From Metabacillus litoralis (GTDB lineage Bacteria > Bacillota > Bacilli > Bacillales > Bacillaceae), in assembly GCF_020524045.1 (NCBI RefSeq), contig NZ_JAIVKL010000013.1:1-64000 (forward strand): a stretch of 64,000 nt of DNA, written 5' to 3'. Within the stretch, counting starts at the first letter, position 1. Each line of letters begins with the position of its first letter. This document shows positions 26,546 through 34,497 of the stretch, in pieces. Under the pieces are notes generated by a model. That model searched no databases and had not been told where the DNA came from. It worked only from the letters and a program-made list of their open reading frames with translations. The position numbers were made by a program, and so were the translations under genes.

Positions 26546-26790
26546 CTAACGGGTGCAATAGCTGAACAAGGGGCTGTCAAATTCGGCAGCCCATATGGGT
26601 TAGTTGAAAAAAATAAATGGTAAAATAGTGTAAAAGTTTTGATAACTGGTGTGGATTTTTTCACTACTTATTGTTGTTGGTGTGGGAAAAATTGTTGGGT
26701 TTCTGAAAGAGCAATCCAATCAAAATAAAAGAATTATTGAACTACTTGAAGTGATAAATCAAAACAAAAAATGATATTCAACAAACGGAG
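26546..26790 (+). repeat. Duplicated 240-bp unit, copy 1 (decayed)
   Basis: Near-identical to 32824-33075: cassette-end motif taacgggtgc, gagctgaacaaggggctgtc-like hairpin, then the small membrane-protein frame. Copy 1 lacks about 15 bases that in copy 2 hold the ribosome-binding site and ATG. Confidence 0.75.
26649..26774 (+). pseudogene. Small TM/coiled-coil protein gene without its start region
   Basis: 41 codons (VWIFSLLIVVGVG, then KEQSNQNKRIIELLEVINQN) matching the intact gene at 32937 at most positions. The ggggaggaat site and the ATG of that copy are deleted here, leaving only a GTG without a site. Probably not translated. Confidence 0.6.
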
Positions 26791-26822
26791 TGCTTTAGTT
26801 TAATATCAATCTTCAGCAATCA

Positions 26823-26853
26823 AAGCGCTTATCTTGAATAAAGATAGGCGCTT
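26823..26853. repeat. Strong hairpin
   Basis: aagcgcttatctt / aaagataggcgctt around gaat, with one mismatch. It belongs to the motif-rich spacer between genes. No T-run, so it is not an ordinary terminator. Confidence 0.5.
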
Positions 26854-26889
26854 ATATCACTTGAAGATCATATATTTGCAATAGAGGTT

Positions 26890-26917
26890 TTAAAAAACAT
26901 CGTGCTTTTGGCACGAA
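26890..26917 (-). terminator. Terminator for the exported protein at 26939
   Basis: Read on the minus strand: stem tcgtgc / gcacga around caaaa, then TGTTTTTTAAAA. Confidence 0.65.
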
Positions 26918-26938
26918 TTAAAAGGGAAACTATACTAG

Positions 26939-27247
26939 CTATTCAGCAGTAAAAGTAAAAGTTTCTTTTAAAGGTCTGCCTTGTTTATCTTGAGTCCAGA
27001 TTATCTCCACTTCTAATTCAGTTGCTATTTCAGCCATAAGGAAATTAGCCCCATGATAAGAGTTTCCGTCGTTCATTTGTTTTGCTAGATCTTTTCCTTT
27101 TTCAGCTTCACCTATCTGAACTGACCACTGTTTTGAAGATTGTTTAACTGGTAATTCTTCAATGGTTAGGGCTTTTGTTTCTAAGGGCGTTGCCGCAATT
27201 AATAAAAGTAATAAAGTACATATTGAAATTGAAAATTTTTTAACCAT
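26939..27247 (-). CDS. Small exported protein
   Basis: 102 residues from the ATG preceded by aaggagag; an upstream in-frame ATG lacks a site. Signal peptide MVKKFSISICTLLLLLIAAT with cleavage near TKA. The mature part (about 75 residues) has a helical segment (EKGKDLAKQMNDGN) and a final strand (LKETFTFTAE). No family recognised. Only minus-strand gene in this stretch of cassette-like units, with its own terminator. Confidence 0.6.
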   Translation of the reverse strand: MVKKFSISICTLLLLLIAATPLETKALTIEELPVKQSSKQWSVQIGEAEKGKDLAKQMNDGNSYHGANFLMAEIATELEVEIIWTQDKQGRPLKETFTFTAE

Positions 27248-27510
27248 TATTTCTCTCCTTATATTATATATAGCCTTAAATTTCCCCAAAATTGAATATA
27301 TTATCGAGAAAACATTTTGTGAAATAATGTAAGTATGATGACTATATGTAGTACCTTAATCTTTGAGATATTAATGATTTTTGACATTGATCTTCAGCAA
27401 ACAAAGCGCGATTATGGAATAAGAACAGTTGCTATTTCACTAACGAATCAGAAGAGTGGAAGAAGCATAGTGAATTTTATGTTACGAATAAGTATCTAAG
27501 GAGGATAAAA

Positions 27511-28047
27511 ATGAATAAACGAATTCATATAATGGGAGCTTCAGGGTCTGGTACTTCAACACTTGGCTCTCAATTATCAAAGGTTTTACCTCATACATAC
27601 CTTGATACCGATGATTATTTTTGGACAACTAAATTCACTAAACAAAGGGAAATACCTGAAAGAATAAGTATGCTTGAAGAAGATTTATCACTTTATGAAA
27701 ACTATATTCTTTCTGGTGCAGTGTGTGGTTGGGGTGATAACTTTAAAAGTTATTTTGACCTTGTAATATTCCTATGGATTCCGCAAGATATAAGGCTTGA
27801 AAGGTTACAGCAGAGGGAATTTCAGCGTTATGGAAATGAAATATTAGCTGGTGGTAGTAAATATGATCAATCGAAAACATTTTTAGAGTGGGCATCTTTA
27901 TATGATAATGCGGGATTAGAAGTTAGAAGTAAATCTTTACACGAACATTGGATGGCAGACTTACCTTGTCCAATATTAAAAATTGAAGGCGGTTATTCAG
28001 TAAATGAAAGAGTTGATATTGTCTTAGATTATCTAAATGCTAATTGA
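27511..28047 (+). CDS. P-loop kinase, adenylate-kinase-like (FlaR/topology-modulation type)
   Basis: 178 residues. N-terminal MGASGSGTSTLG is a P-loop in which the usual lysine position is Thr; this GSGT(S/T)T form is common in a Bacillus group of adenylate kinase-like proteins. YLDTDDYFW follows as the substrate-side Asp motif, and IFLWIPQDIRLERLQQRE is the lid-type arginine segment. Substrate unknown. Strong site aaggagga. One of at least two nucleotide-kinase-like cassettes here. The stop is followed by motif variant actaagggtgc. Confidence 0.8.
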   Translation: MNKRIHIMGASGSGTSTLGSQLSKVLPHTYLDTDDYFWTTKFTKQREIPERISMLEEDLSLYENYILSGAVCGWGDNFKSYFDLVIFLWIPQDIRLERLQQREFQRYGNEILAGGSKYDQSKTFLEWASLYDNAGLEVRSKSLHEHWMADLPCPILKIEGGYSVNERVDIVLDYLNAN

Positions 28048-28097
28048 ACTAAGGGTGCTTTAGTTGAAGAAGGCATAAATATAAAATATATTAGTTA

Positions 28098-28130
28098 TCA
28101 CTCAGTTTATCGAACTGGGTTATTTTTTTG
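28098..28130 (+). terminator. Terminator after the kinase
   Basis: Stem actcagtt / aactgggt with loop tatcg, then TATTTTTTTG. Confidence 0.7.
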
Positions 28131-28336
28131 TAAACAAAAAGCGCTGCATTATACAGCGTATTTCATATACATTATCACTTACAATTTAGTACGCAAAATA
28201 GAGTTATGCGATAGGCAGTGGAACCCGTTAGTTATACTGTGCTCTTTTTCATAAGGCAAGAAATATGTAATTAATTATGTTAAAATTAGGAAGTAAGAAG
28301 ACTATAAATAATATAGGTTATGAGGAGGGGGTAGCT
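28131..28336. other. Spacer with hairpin and promoter-like tail
   Basis: cgctg / cagcg hairpin near 28142-28160 and the recurrent aattatgttaaaattagg tail at 28275-28292, related to the tails at 19270 and 24975. No gene. Confidence 0.4.
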
Positions 28337-28684
28337 CTGAAATTCAGATTATTAACTTCTCGAATTTTAATCATTTTATTTGTAATCACAGGATATTCCT
28401 CTAATTAAAATGATGTAATAAAGTACTATATTATTGTTGTAGAATGTGAAAATAATATAAGTGATAAGTTTGGTAAATTCGCCAATAATGAATTTTCTAT
28501 TTCTTAGGTGGAATATCACACATGTCTAGTAAAAGCCAAAGAAAAGTATTCTAATTATAATATTGAGAAAGCTCCTTTGTTTTTATTTTTGAAACTAGTG
28601 AAGGTGCAATGAAAAAAATAAAGCTTAAAACATGGTGTTGAAGAAGCTGTTGACTTTAACTTCAGAAAAGGAACTAAAGATTAA
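28337..28684 (+). pseudogene. Degenerate lipoprotein-like gene
   Basis: After ggagggggtagct the frame reads LKFRLLTSRILIILFVITGY-SSN, then a stop (TAA). It continues in frame (NDVIKYYIIVVECENNISDK) to a TAG and beyond (VEYHTCLVKAKEKYSNYNIE), with a later frame change before HGVEEAVDF. The lipobox Cys appears mutated to Tyr. Several stops make function impossible. Confidence 0.55.
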
Positions 28685-28767
28685 ACAACTAAATAAGGAG
28701 TTTTGTTAAGTGGTAATGTAAATTGACATAATAAAATTGGGGAAATCGACTTAGAGAGGTGGGGAAT

Positions 28768-29103
28768 ATGGTGAATAATAATTTCAAAGAGAATGAAATT
28801 AATATACAGAAAGCCGTAAATAATGAAACATTATTAAATAAAAAGGCAGTTATTTCTCTAGTATTAGGATGTATTTCCTTAATTTTATTATTCATAAGCT
28901 TGTCAGGGGTAATTATTGCTATAATAGGTTTCATTGTAAGTTATTTTAGTTTAAAGGAAACATATACAACAAGGCAAAAAGGATATAGTTTTGCTATGAC
29001 GGGTTTGGTTTTGAATACAATCGCCATCATTTTGCCATTGATCATACTCATACTGACTTTTTTGTTTTTCACTCCCACTCAATTTCAACTTGAAATGAAC
29101 TAA
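28768..29103 (+). CDS. DUF4190-type membrane protein
   Basis: 111 residues from the ATG preceded by gaggtgggg. A hydrophilic N-terminus of about 30 residues is followed by two hydrophobic pairs: AVISLVLGCISLILLFISLS and then VIIAIIGFIVSYFSLKET with the conserved G-Y-S-F-A-M-T-G-L-V-L-N motif of DUF4190 proteins. Integral membrane protein of unknown role, common in Firmicutes. Confidence 0.7.
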   Translation: MVNNNFKENEINIQKAVNNETLLNKKAVISLVLGCISLILLFISLSGVIIAIIGFIVSYFSLKETYTTRQKGYSFAMTGLVLNTIAIILPLIILILTFLFFTPTQFQLEMN

Positions 29104-29300
29104 TATGAATATATCTAAGGAATGAACTGAGTAACTTTAATGTTTTTTACATCAAAAGCAAAAGATGCACTTTAAATTGAAATGAATATCTAAATGTTTA
29201 ACAGTAAGTAAATGATTGTTATAAAAATTTGAATGATAAAGACTTTGAAGAAAATATTGTACTTATTAGCTATTAAGACAATTTTATTGGGGGTGATATT

Positions 29301-29510
29301 TTGGAAGGATATAGTTTTTTAATTGGAGTGACACTTATAATATTAGCAGGAATTATTAGTGGTGTAGGTTCAAGTTTTGAACAACAACGAATGAATTTTG
29401 AAACTGAAACATATTTAGAAAGAACTAAGAAACATAATATTTCTTTTTGGTTTTTTATTTTAGGTATGATTTTTGTCGTTGCATCAGTTCTTTTATTCTT
29501 GATCAGATAA
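29301..29510 (+). CDS. Small two-span membrane protein
   Basis: 69 residues from a TTG start with gggggtgat upstream. Hydrophobic segments (FLIGVTLIILAGIISGVG and FWFFILGMIFVVASVLLFLI) are separated by a charged loop SFEQQRMNFETETYLERTKK. Function unknown. Confidence 0.6.
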   Translation: MEGYSFLIGVTLIILAGIISGVGSSFEQQRMNFETETYLERTKKHNISFWFFILGMIFVVASVLLFLIR

Positions 29511-29689
29511 AAATACCAATAAATTCTTGTGTGGGTTGAATAAATGACTATTAAACATTGATTCTTGTTAAACTACCATGAAAATTAACTTCTGATAGAA
29601 GACAATACTAAATAAAACGTAGCTCATTCGTTTTTTAAAAAATGGGAGAACGCCTAAAACATTAATCATATGTAGTTAAGTTGATTGAA

Positions 29690-30913
29690 TTAAGATGCTT
29701 CAGGTACTTGTAATGAAACAATGTATCCTAAACTTTCAAGTCTTCGAAGAGAATGTCGAATAATTGATTGCTCTCTTTGTTTATCAAAGTAGTCTTCTCC
29801 TAAGTCTACATACACTTCTTTACGTGTTAAAAGATAATAAGCTATTCTCAACATAGCATGAGCAACGACAATTCCAGCTCGTTTCCTACCTTTTCTTGCG
29901 GCAGTACGCCTATACAGTGCACCGAGATAGTTTTTAGAACCTCTAACTGAATGAGCGGCTTCGGTTAATGCTGATCTCAAATACTTGTTCCCTTTTTTCG
30001 TTTTAGCAGATTTCCTTTTTCCAGCGCTTTCGTTTTGTCCAGGTACTAATCCCGCCCAAGAACACATGTGAGCTGCACTTGGGAATTGTTTCTTAACATC
30101 TGTCCCAATTTCAGACAAAATTTGCTCAGCCATTCTCGTAGCTATACCTGGGATAGAGTCTAATCTTTCAACATCTTCTTGATGAGTACTTACTCTTTCT
30201 GCAACTTCTTGATCAAGCATATCGATTTGCTCAGTTAAAAAATCAATGTGGTTTAATATTGTTTTAATCATAAGGCGTTGGTGAGAATTGATATAACCTT
30301 TAAGGGCGAGTTTTAATTCTTCTTTCTTCTTTTTCATCGTACGTCGAGCGAAGTTTGCTAGCTTTTCAGGATCTTCTTCACCTTCGGCGATAGCGTTTAG
30401 CATATCTCTAGCTGAAACACCCATAACATCTGATACAACAGACCCTAATTTTATGTTTGCTCCTTCTAACACTTTTTGAATACGATTATGTTGTCTGGCA
30501 CGTTCTTCAATGATACTTCGACGATAGCGAACAAGTTCACGCAATTCTCGTTGATTTCGGTCTGGGATGTAGCTAGCTTTGAGTAATCCATGTCGAAGAA
30601 GTTTAGCAATCCATTCTGCATCCTTAACATCTGTTTTACGACCTGGAACTGCTTTCATATGTTGGGCATTTACAACTAAAAACTCAATATCCTCAGCTTC
30701 TAGCAAATTAACAATAGGTTTCCAGTAAACGCTCGTACTTTCCATGGCTACATGAGTACAGTTATGTTGTTTAATCCAATCAATCAACTGTAATAGAAAT
30801 ACAGTCTTAGTAGAAAATGTTTGAATCTCCTTTCCCTTTGGTGTAATGATACATGCAGTAATGTTGTCTTTATGTACATCCATACCACATGCACGTTCAA
30901 TGACTACATCCAT
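29690..30913 (-). CDS. IS110-family transposase (DEDD recombinase)
   Basis: 407 residues from ATG 30913 with aaagga about 9 bases upstream. The N-terminal RuvC-like DEDD domain has GMDVHKD (Asp), AMESTSVYWKP (Glu) and KTDVKDAEWIAKLLRHG (two Asp). The C-terminal Transposase_20 part has LDSIPGIATRMAEQILSEIG, a helix-hairpin-helix, and the conserved Ser region SAAHMCSWAGLVPGQNES plus GNKYLRSALTEAAHS. Expected to catalyse RNA-guided recombination of its element. The G+C-richer coding sequence contrasts with the cassettes around it. Confidence 0.93.
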   Translation of the reverse strand: MDVVIERACGMDVHKDNITACIITPKGKEIQTFSTKTVFLLQLIDWIKQHNCTHVAMESTSVYWKPIVNLLEAEDIEFLVVNAQHMKAVPGRKTDVKDAEWIAKLLRHGLLKASYIPDRNQRELRELVRYRRSIIEERARQHNRIQKVLEGANIKLGSVVSDVMGVSARDMLNAIAEGEEDPEKLANFARRTMKKKKEELKLALKGYINSHQRLMIKTILNHIDFLTEQIDMLDQEVAERVSTHQEDVERLDSIPGIATRMAEQILSEIGTDVKKQFPSAAHMCSWAGLVPGQNESAGKRKSAKTKKGNKYLRSALTEAAHSVRGSKNYLGALYRRTAARKGRKRAGIVVAHAMLRIAYYLLTRKEVYVDLGEDYFDKQREQSIIRHSLRRLESLGYIVSLQVPEAS

Positions 30914-31165
30914 TGAAAACATCCTTTCTTCGGCTCGACTTATTATTAGAGGCTGGTGCAACAACCAGAATAGGATTAATCTACCATGTGTGCTTCCCGT
31001 AAGGGAGCGACAGTCAGTGGTGCACCGTGGTCGAAGGAGTCAGACTAACGGATGGGCTCTAACGCACCATAGTGTATCGACCTTCCTCTCCAGCCATAGA
31101 ATCAGTATGGACAGTTTTTCACCATTTTCATTCTCTGTGGTGAAGCGCTGATTTTTGCGCTTCAT
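30914..31165 (-). ncRNA. Predicted IS110 bridge RNA region
   Basis: About 250 bp between the transposase start and the element end, without a coding frame in the sense direction and rich in short self-complementary segments (for example ggttgttgcacca near 30955 and tgaagcgc / gcgcttca at 31141-31163). IS110-group elements encode their bridge RNA in this position. Exact RNA ends not determined. Confidence 0.45.
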
Positions 31166-31168
31166 GGA

Positions 31169-31212
31169 TGGCTAACGGGTGCTAATCTACAAGAAGGAGA
31201 TTGGCTTTTTCT
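31169..31212 (+). terminator. Cassette-end motif and terminator
   Basis: gctaacgggtgctaatct, then aagaagg and agattggc with TTTTTC, followed by ttgttgaagtaa. Almost identical to 18911-18965. Confidence 0.75.
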
Positions 31213-31359
31213 TGTTGAAGTAATTGAGCAGGATACCTTAAGAAGGAAAATGATGCTTCAGTAAGGGAATGAGTTATAAATACGGATTTTTAAAAGAAAG
31301 GGAAAGAAATCACATGAAAATAGAAATTTCTATATTAAATGAATTGCGAGAAACGATCA

Positions 31360-32151
31360 GTGAATATTAAAAACCCTTTAATTTTTTTCCTTACTTTTAC
31401 AATTACTTTAATAATACTTGTCCCTGTTTTTCAATCCTTATTCGGTAAATCACCATCAGAAATAAAAAATATTTTAGAGAAGAATGAATATAATTTAAGA
31501 GGGGATATTAAAATTTTTAACCCCGTAAATGATGAGTTAGATAAAAAAATTATTCATACTTTAAACCAAACAAAAAATAAAATGACAAAAATTTTAGGAT
31601 ATATAGAATTTACTGAGGGACTAAATGTAATAATATTCAATGAAATTGAAGATCTGCAGGAATATTCTGATTTGGATAATGTCGGAGCGTTTTATTATGG
31701 CAAATATAATTTAATATCCATAGTTAAACCTGACTCACTTGAAAGAGAGGCAGATTTATGGTTTTTCAAAAGAGATCTTAGTCATGAATATACACATTAC
31801 TATTTAGATAAATACTTACATGAAAAGAGTACTACTTCAATTCCTAAATGGTTTGATGAAGGATTAGCTGAGTATGTTTCTGTAACATTAGATAATGTGG
31901 AAGTATCAGATAGTATCGAGGATGTTATTAATTTCGAGAACCTTAATACAAGAGAAGACTGGGTCAATTATAGAAAAGAATCAAACCAGTTATATTTACA
32001 ATCACATTATGGGGTTAAATATATTATTGATAATAATGGTATTGAGGTAATAAAAAAAATAATTGATCAAAGTAAAAGTATTGGATTTTTAAAATCTTTT
32101 AAAGATAATACAGGCTTAGATGTAAGTGAATTACATATGTATATAGAGTAA
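31360..32151 (+). CDS. Membrane-anchored gluzincin peptidase (Peptidase_MA-like)
   Basis: 263 residues from GTG 31360 (270 if ATG 31339 is used). N-terminal signal anchor (PLIFFLTFTITLIILVPVFQ). The zinc site is in SHEYTHYYLD (HExxH, His/Glu/His) with the third ligand expected in WFDEGLAEYVS about 30 residues later, the gluzincin Peptidase_MA arrangement. A short 18-codon frame (31314-31370) with a good site (aaagggaaag) overlaps the start, so translation may be coupled. Likely acts outside the cytoplasmic membrane; substrate unknown. Confidence 0.8.
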   Translation: MNIKNPLIFFLTFTITLIILVPVFQSLFGKSPSEIKNILEKNEYNLRGDIKIFNPVNDELDKKIIHTLNQTKNKMTKILGYIEFTEGLNVIIFNEIEDLQEYSDLDNVGAFYYGKYNLISIVKPDSLEREADLWFFKRDLSHEYTHYYLDKYLHEKSTTSIPKWFDEGLAEYVSVTLDNVEVSDSIEDVINFENLNTREDWVNYRKESNQLYLQSHYGVKYIIDNNGIEVIKKIIDQSKSIGFLKSFKDNTGLDVSELHMYIE

Positions 32152-32370
32152 TTTCAAGACGTGATTATAAAATTATTGTTGAATTGAAAAAATATTATAG
32201 GAAAGTACAGTTTTTGATAAATTGATAGATGAGATGAGAGAGTTTACGAAATTGAAATAAATAAAATTAAAGTGTACTGTCGCTTCATAAAAAGGTTGAC
32301 TTTTTGAGTATAAAAGAACTCATAACCTTATTATACTAAAGGAGCAGTATAGTACAAGAAGGTGATGAAT

Positions 32371-32770
32371 ATGGACCAGATAAAAATTAGAATCAATAAA
32401 AAGACATTATTTATAAATGATACTAACAATATAGTAGGAGAAATCTACATCGAAAAGAACGGGCACAACTTCTTCCCAGAAGAAAAGTGGACTGATTTTG
32501 TTGTTGTAATCCTAACTTGGTGGACGAAAAAACTTCGTTGTTTTGAGTATGCAAAAGTTGGAAAAAAAAACAGAGTTTGACTTCATGGATGGTCCTTTTT
32601 TGTTGAGATTAGAAAAAGTAAATGAGTACGAAGTTAATTTAATAGGTATAAAGAGAAATTTAATTAACGATGAAACGTTATTTGAAGCTCAAACTCTTTT
32701 TGATGATTTGAAAATGAATGTATTTAAGGTATCTAACTCGGTTATTGGATATGCAAAGTTAAATGGTTGA
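32371..32770 (+). pseudogene. Hypothetical gene frameshifted at a nine-A run
   Basis: From ATG 32371 (site aaggtgat) one frame encodes MDQIKIRINKKTLFINDTNN onward to a run of nine A (32562-32570) and soon stops. The frame after the run encodes KTEFDFMDGPFLLRLEKVNE onward to 32770. Eight A would join them into a protein of about 132 residues. No family recognised. It may be inactivated or subject to slippage at the homopolymer. Confidence 0.6.
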
Positions 32771-32823
32771 GAAGATAATGAGTTGGTAAATCTTTATAAT
32801 GAGATAAAATCCTTCTTGAAGTA

Positions 32824-33075
32824 ACGGGTGCGATAGCTGAACAAGGGGCTGTCGAATTCGTCAGCCCAAATGGGTTAGTTGAAAAATGTAAATGGTAAAA
32901 TAATGTAAGAGGTTTGATAATGGGGGAGGAATTTATATGTGGATTTTTTCACTACTTATTGTTGTTGGTGTGGGGACAATTATTGGGTTTCTGAAAGAAC
33001 AATCCAATCAAAATAAAAGAATTATTGAACTACTTGAAGAGATAAAACAAAACAAAAAATGATATTTAACAAACG
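32824..33075 (+). repeat. Duplicated 240-bp unit, copy 2 (intact)
   Basis: Cassette-end motif taacgggtgcgatagctgaa, hairpin ggggctg...cagccc, then the intact small gene and the next motif aacaaacgggtgc. Copy 1 lies at 26546-26790. Confidence 0.75.
32937..33062 (+). CDS. Small membrane protein with charged coiled-coil tail
   Basis: 41 residues from ATG 32937 with a strong site (gggggagga). A hydrophobic helix (MWIFSLLIVVGVGTIIGFL) is followed by a charged helix (KEQSNQNKRIIELLEEIKQN). Same design as the protein at 19332. Function unknown; size and layout would suit a small regulatory subunit or a type I-like toxin, but nothing supports either directly. Confidence 0.65.
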   Translation: MWIFSLLIVVGVGTIIGFLKEQSNQNKRIIELLEEIKQNKK

Positions 33076-33097
33076 GGTGCAAGAATTGAAGAAAAAT

Positions 33098-33122
33098 GGG
33101 TTGCTGCGGCAGCCCTTTTTCT
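33098..33122 (+). terminator. Terminator in the cassette spacer
   Basis: Stem gggttgc / gcagccc around tgcg, followed by TTTTTCTTT. Confidence 0.75.
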
Positions 33123-33228
33123 TTATCTTTCTTCAATTAAAGGGCAGAGTAGTTGAACAAGAGAGATGAAAATCTATCTCTCTATTATGTAGTATTTGAA
33201 GAAAATAGTGACATAGTGAGGTGTGAAA

Positions 33229-33417
33229 CTGGAGTTTAAAAAAGTGGTTTTAGGTGAGTTTGTTAAGCATGATGATAATTCTTGTAAAGCGTAGGAAGAA
33301 TTTCAATCTTTACCTTATAGAGCAAGGTATTACGACATGATGGCAATTGCTAATAAGTACAACACAACACCTCAAGAAATGAAAGAACACAAGCATTGTC
33401 ATAAGAATAAATACTAG
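33229..33417 (+). pseudogene. Small hypothetical gene with several frameshifts and a stop
   Basis: After a gtgaggtg site, pieces in different frames read LEFKK, VVLGEFVKHDDNSCKA, stop (33291), then EEF and QSLPYRARYYDMMAIANKYN with TTPQEMKEHKHCHKNKY. Together they outline a protein of about 62 residues of unknown function. Confidence 0.45.
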
Positions 33418-33497
33418 TACACAGTTCACTAAAAAACTGCAAGTGAAATTTTAAAACGAAAATTTTCTAGGTAGTAAAAAACAAAATAAAAAGACCA

Positions 33498-33650
33498 CTA
33501 TTCAGTAGCAGTCAAAGCTAATGCGTTGCGTAATAATTGAATGTCTAGGTAAATATGGTTGAGGACATTCTGATCGCAACAATTATTAAGATCAATAAGT
33601 AATCGATCAAGTTCTCTATGGAAAAGCAAGTATTCTGAATCACTCACCAT
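33498..33650 (-). CDS. Small hypothetical protein
   Basis: 50 residues from an ATG with aaaggag 8 bases upstream. The composition is helical: VSDSEYLLFHRELDRLLIDL then NNCCDQNVLNHIYLDIQLLR. The pattern recalls short Spo0E-like or other small helical regulators, but the S-Q-E-L-D signature is absent. Function unknown. Confidence 0.6.
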   Translation of the reverse strand: MVSDSEYLLFHRELDRLLIDLNNCCDQNVLNHIYLDIQLLRNALALTATE

Positions 33651-33992
33651 GTGTGTAATCTCCTTTTAATAGGAACAATGTACCATGCATGTTAATCCTA
33701 ACACTCGGATGGGAAAATTTCAATGAAGTCATAACATATAGACTTTTGTCGCAATCCAAGGAAAAACAGAAGGAAGAATTAAGACCAATGCAAGAGAAAG
33801 AAAGGCTTTCTACAGAAATAAATTGTTACAAGAATGAACTACGATAAAATTAAATTGGCAGAAAAATAGAACCAGTTATGTGAGAACAAACATTTATATG
33901 AACATTATTATGATAGACTAGTTACTACTATTAGTTATGTGATGTAGAAAGGTTACGAAATTTATTGAAAGTTAAGAGCAATGGGTTTATGA
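33651..33992. other. Non-coding stretch
   Basis: No convincing gene. Fragments of open frame rich in Lys, Arg and Glu near 33760-33850 may be decayed coding sequence. The end of the stretch holds a TATAAT box (33993-33998) for the riboswitch transcript. Confidence 0.35.
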
Positions 33993-34012
33993 TATAATTT
34001 AATTCAAAAAAA

Positions 34013-34096
34013 TAGATAAAGGCAAACTTATCGAAAGGTAAGGACGCAAAGCTACGGGTCTAAGGTTCAAGGAACTATGATAGTCGGGTTGCCAAA
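34013..34096 (+). promoter_or_regulatory. Cyclic di-GMP-I (GEMM-I) riboswitch aptamer
   Basis: ggcaaac...gggttgcc closes the P1 helix (34021 to 34093). Inside are the conserved parts of the class: a GAAA tetraloop (atcgaaaggta), ggacgcaaagc, cgggtctaa and tagtcgggttgcc, in the right order and spacing for type I c-di-GMP aptamers. A TATAAT box lies about 20 bases upstream and a terminator follows at 34151. It should sense c-di-GMP and control read-through into 34313. Confidence 0.9.
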
Positions 34097-34150
34097 AAAG
34101 TTTTGTGATGAACAATTGATTGGTTATATATAGTAGCTAATATTAATTTT

Positions 34151-34178
34151 AATCCACCATCTTTTTGGTGGATTTTTT
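34151..34178 (+). terminator. Terminator of the riboswitch expression platform
   Basis: Stem atccacca / tggtggat around tctttt, then TTTTTTCA. It lies between aptamer and first gene. The alternative antiterminator helix was not worked out. Confidence 0.75.
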
Positions 34179-34312
34179 CATTTTAACTGACCCATTCATC
34201 ATACATTATCATAGTGTTTTGTATTAAAGTAGTTAGTTTTATTTACGCGTGAAAAAATGTATAAATGATAGAACAGTTACATGAACTTAGGAGGTAATTA
34301 GGTAATTAGCAA

Positions 34313-34477
34313 TTGAGTAACACTAGAGATTATAGACATTGGTCTACTGCCGAAGAGAAGAAATTATTTGACCTACGTAAACAGGGATTGAAATTTAGAG
34401 AAATAGGTCAAATTCTAGAGAGAACTCCAATAAGTGTAGAAAAAAGATACAGAAAATTAATGAATGTTAGTAGTTAG
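34313..34477 (+). CDS. Tiny Myb/SANT-like DNA-binding protein
   Basis: 54 residues from a TTG start; aggaggt lies 16 bases upstream, rather far, and no closer start is in frame. RHWSTAEEKKLFDLRKQGLK then FREIGQILERTPISVEKRYR matches the Myb/SANT repeat pattern (Trp at start, E-E-x-x-L, I-G-x-x-L-x-R-T-x-x-S-V-x-x-R-x). Probably a small DNA-binding protein. It is the first gene behind the c-di-GMP riboswitch, so its synthesis may respond to that signal. Confidence 0.65.
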   Translation: MSNTRDYRHWSTAEEKKLFDLRKQGLKFREIGQILERTPISVEKRYRKLMNVSS

Positions 34478-34497
34478 TAATGTTAGTCATGGTGGTT

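Larger units (their letters stand above)
29640..31165 (-). mobile_element. IS110-family insertion sequence (borders approximate)
   Basis: Carries one DEDD transposase and a long untranslated region upstream of it (30914 to about 31165), as expected for IS110 elements, which lack terminal inverted repeats and encode a guide (bridge) RNA. The right border is placed just before the cassette-end motif ggctaacgggtgc (31169), the left border near 29640. Neither can be fixed without an empty site. Confidence 0.65.

Noticed and set aside
17000-33200. Classical integron with attC sites
   Set aside because: No integron integrase was found, and the recurrent end motif lacks the paired RYYYAAC / GTTRRRY boxes of attC. 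It is reported only as cassette-like.
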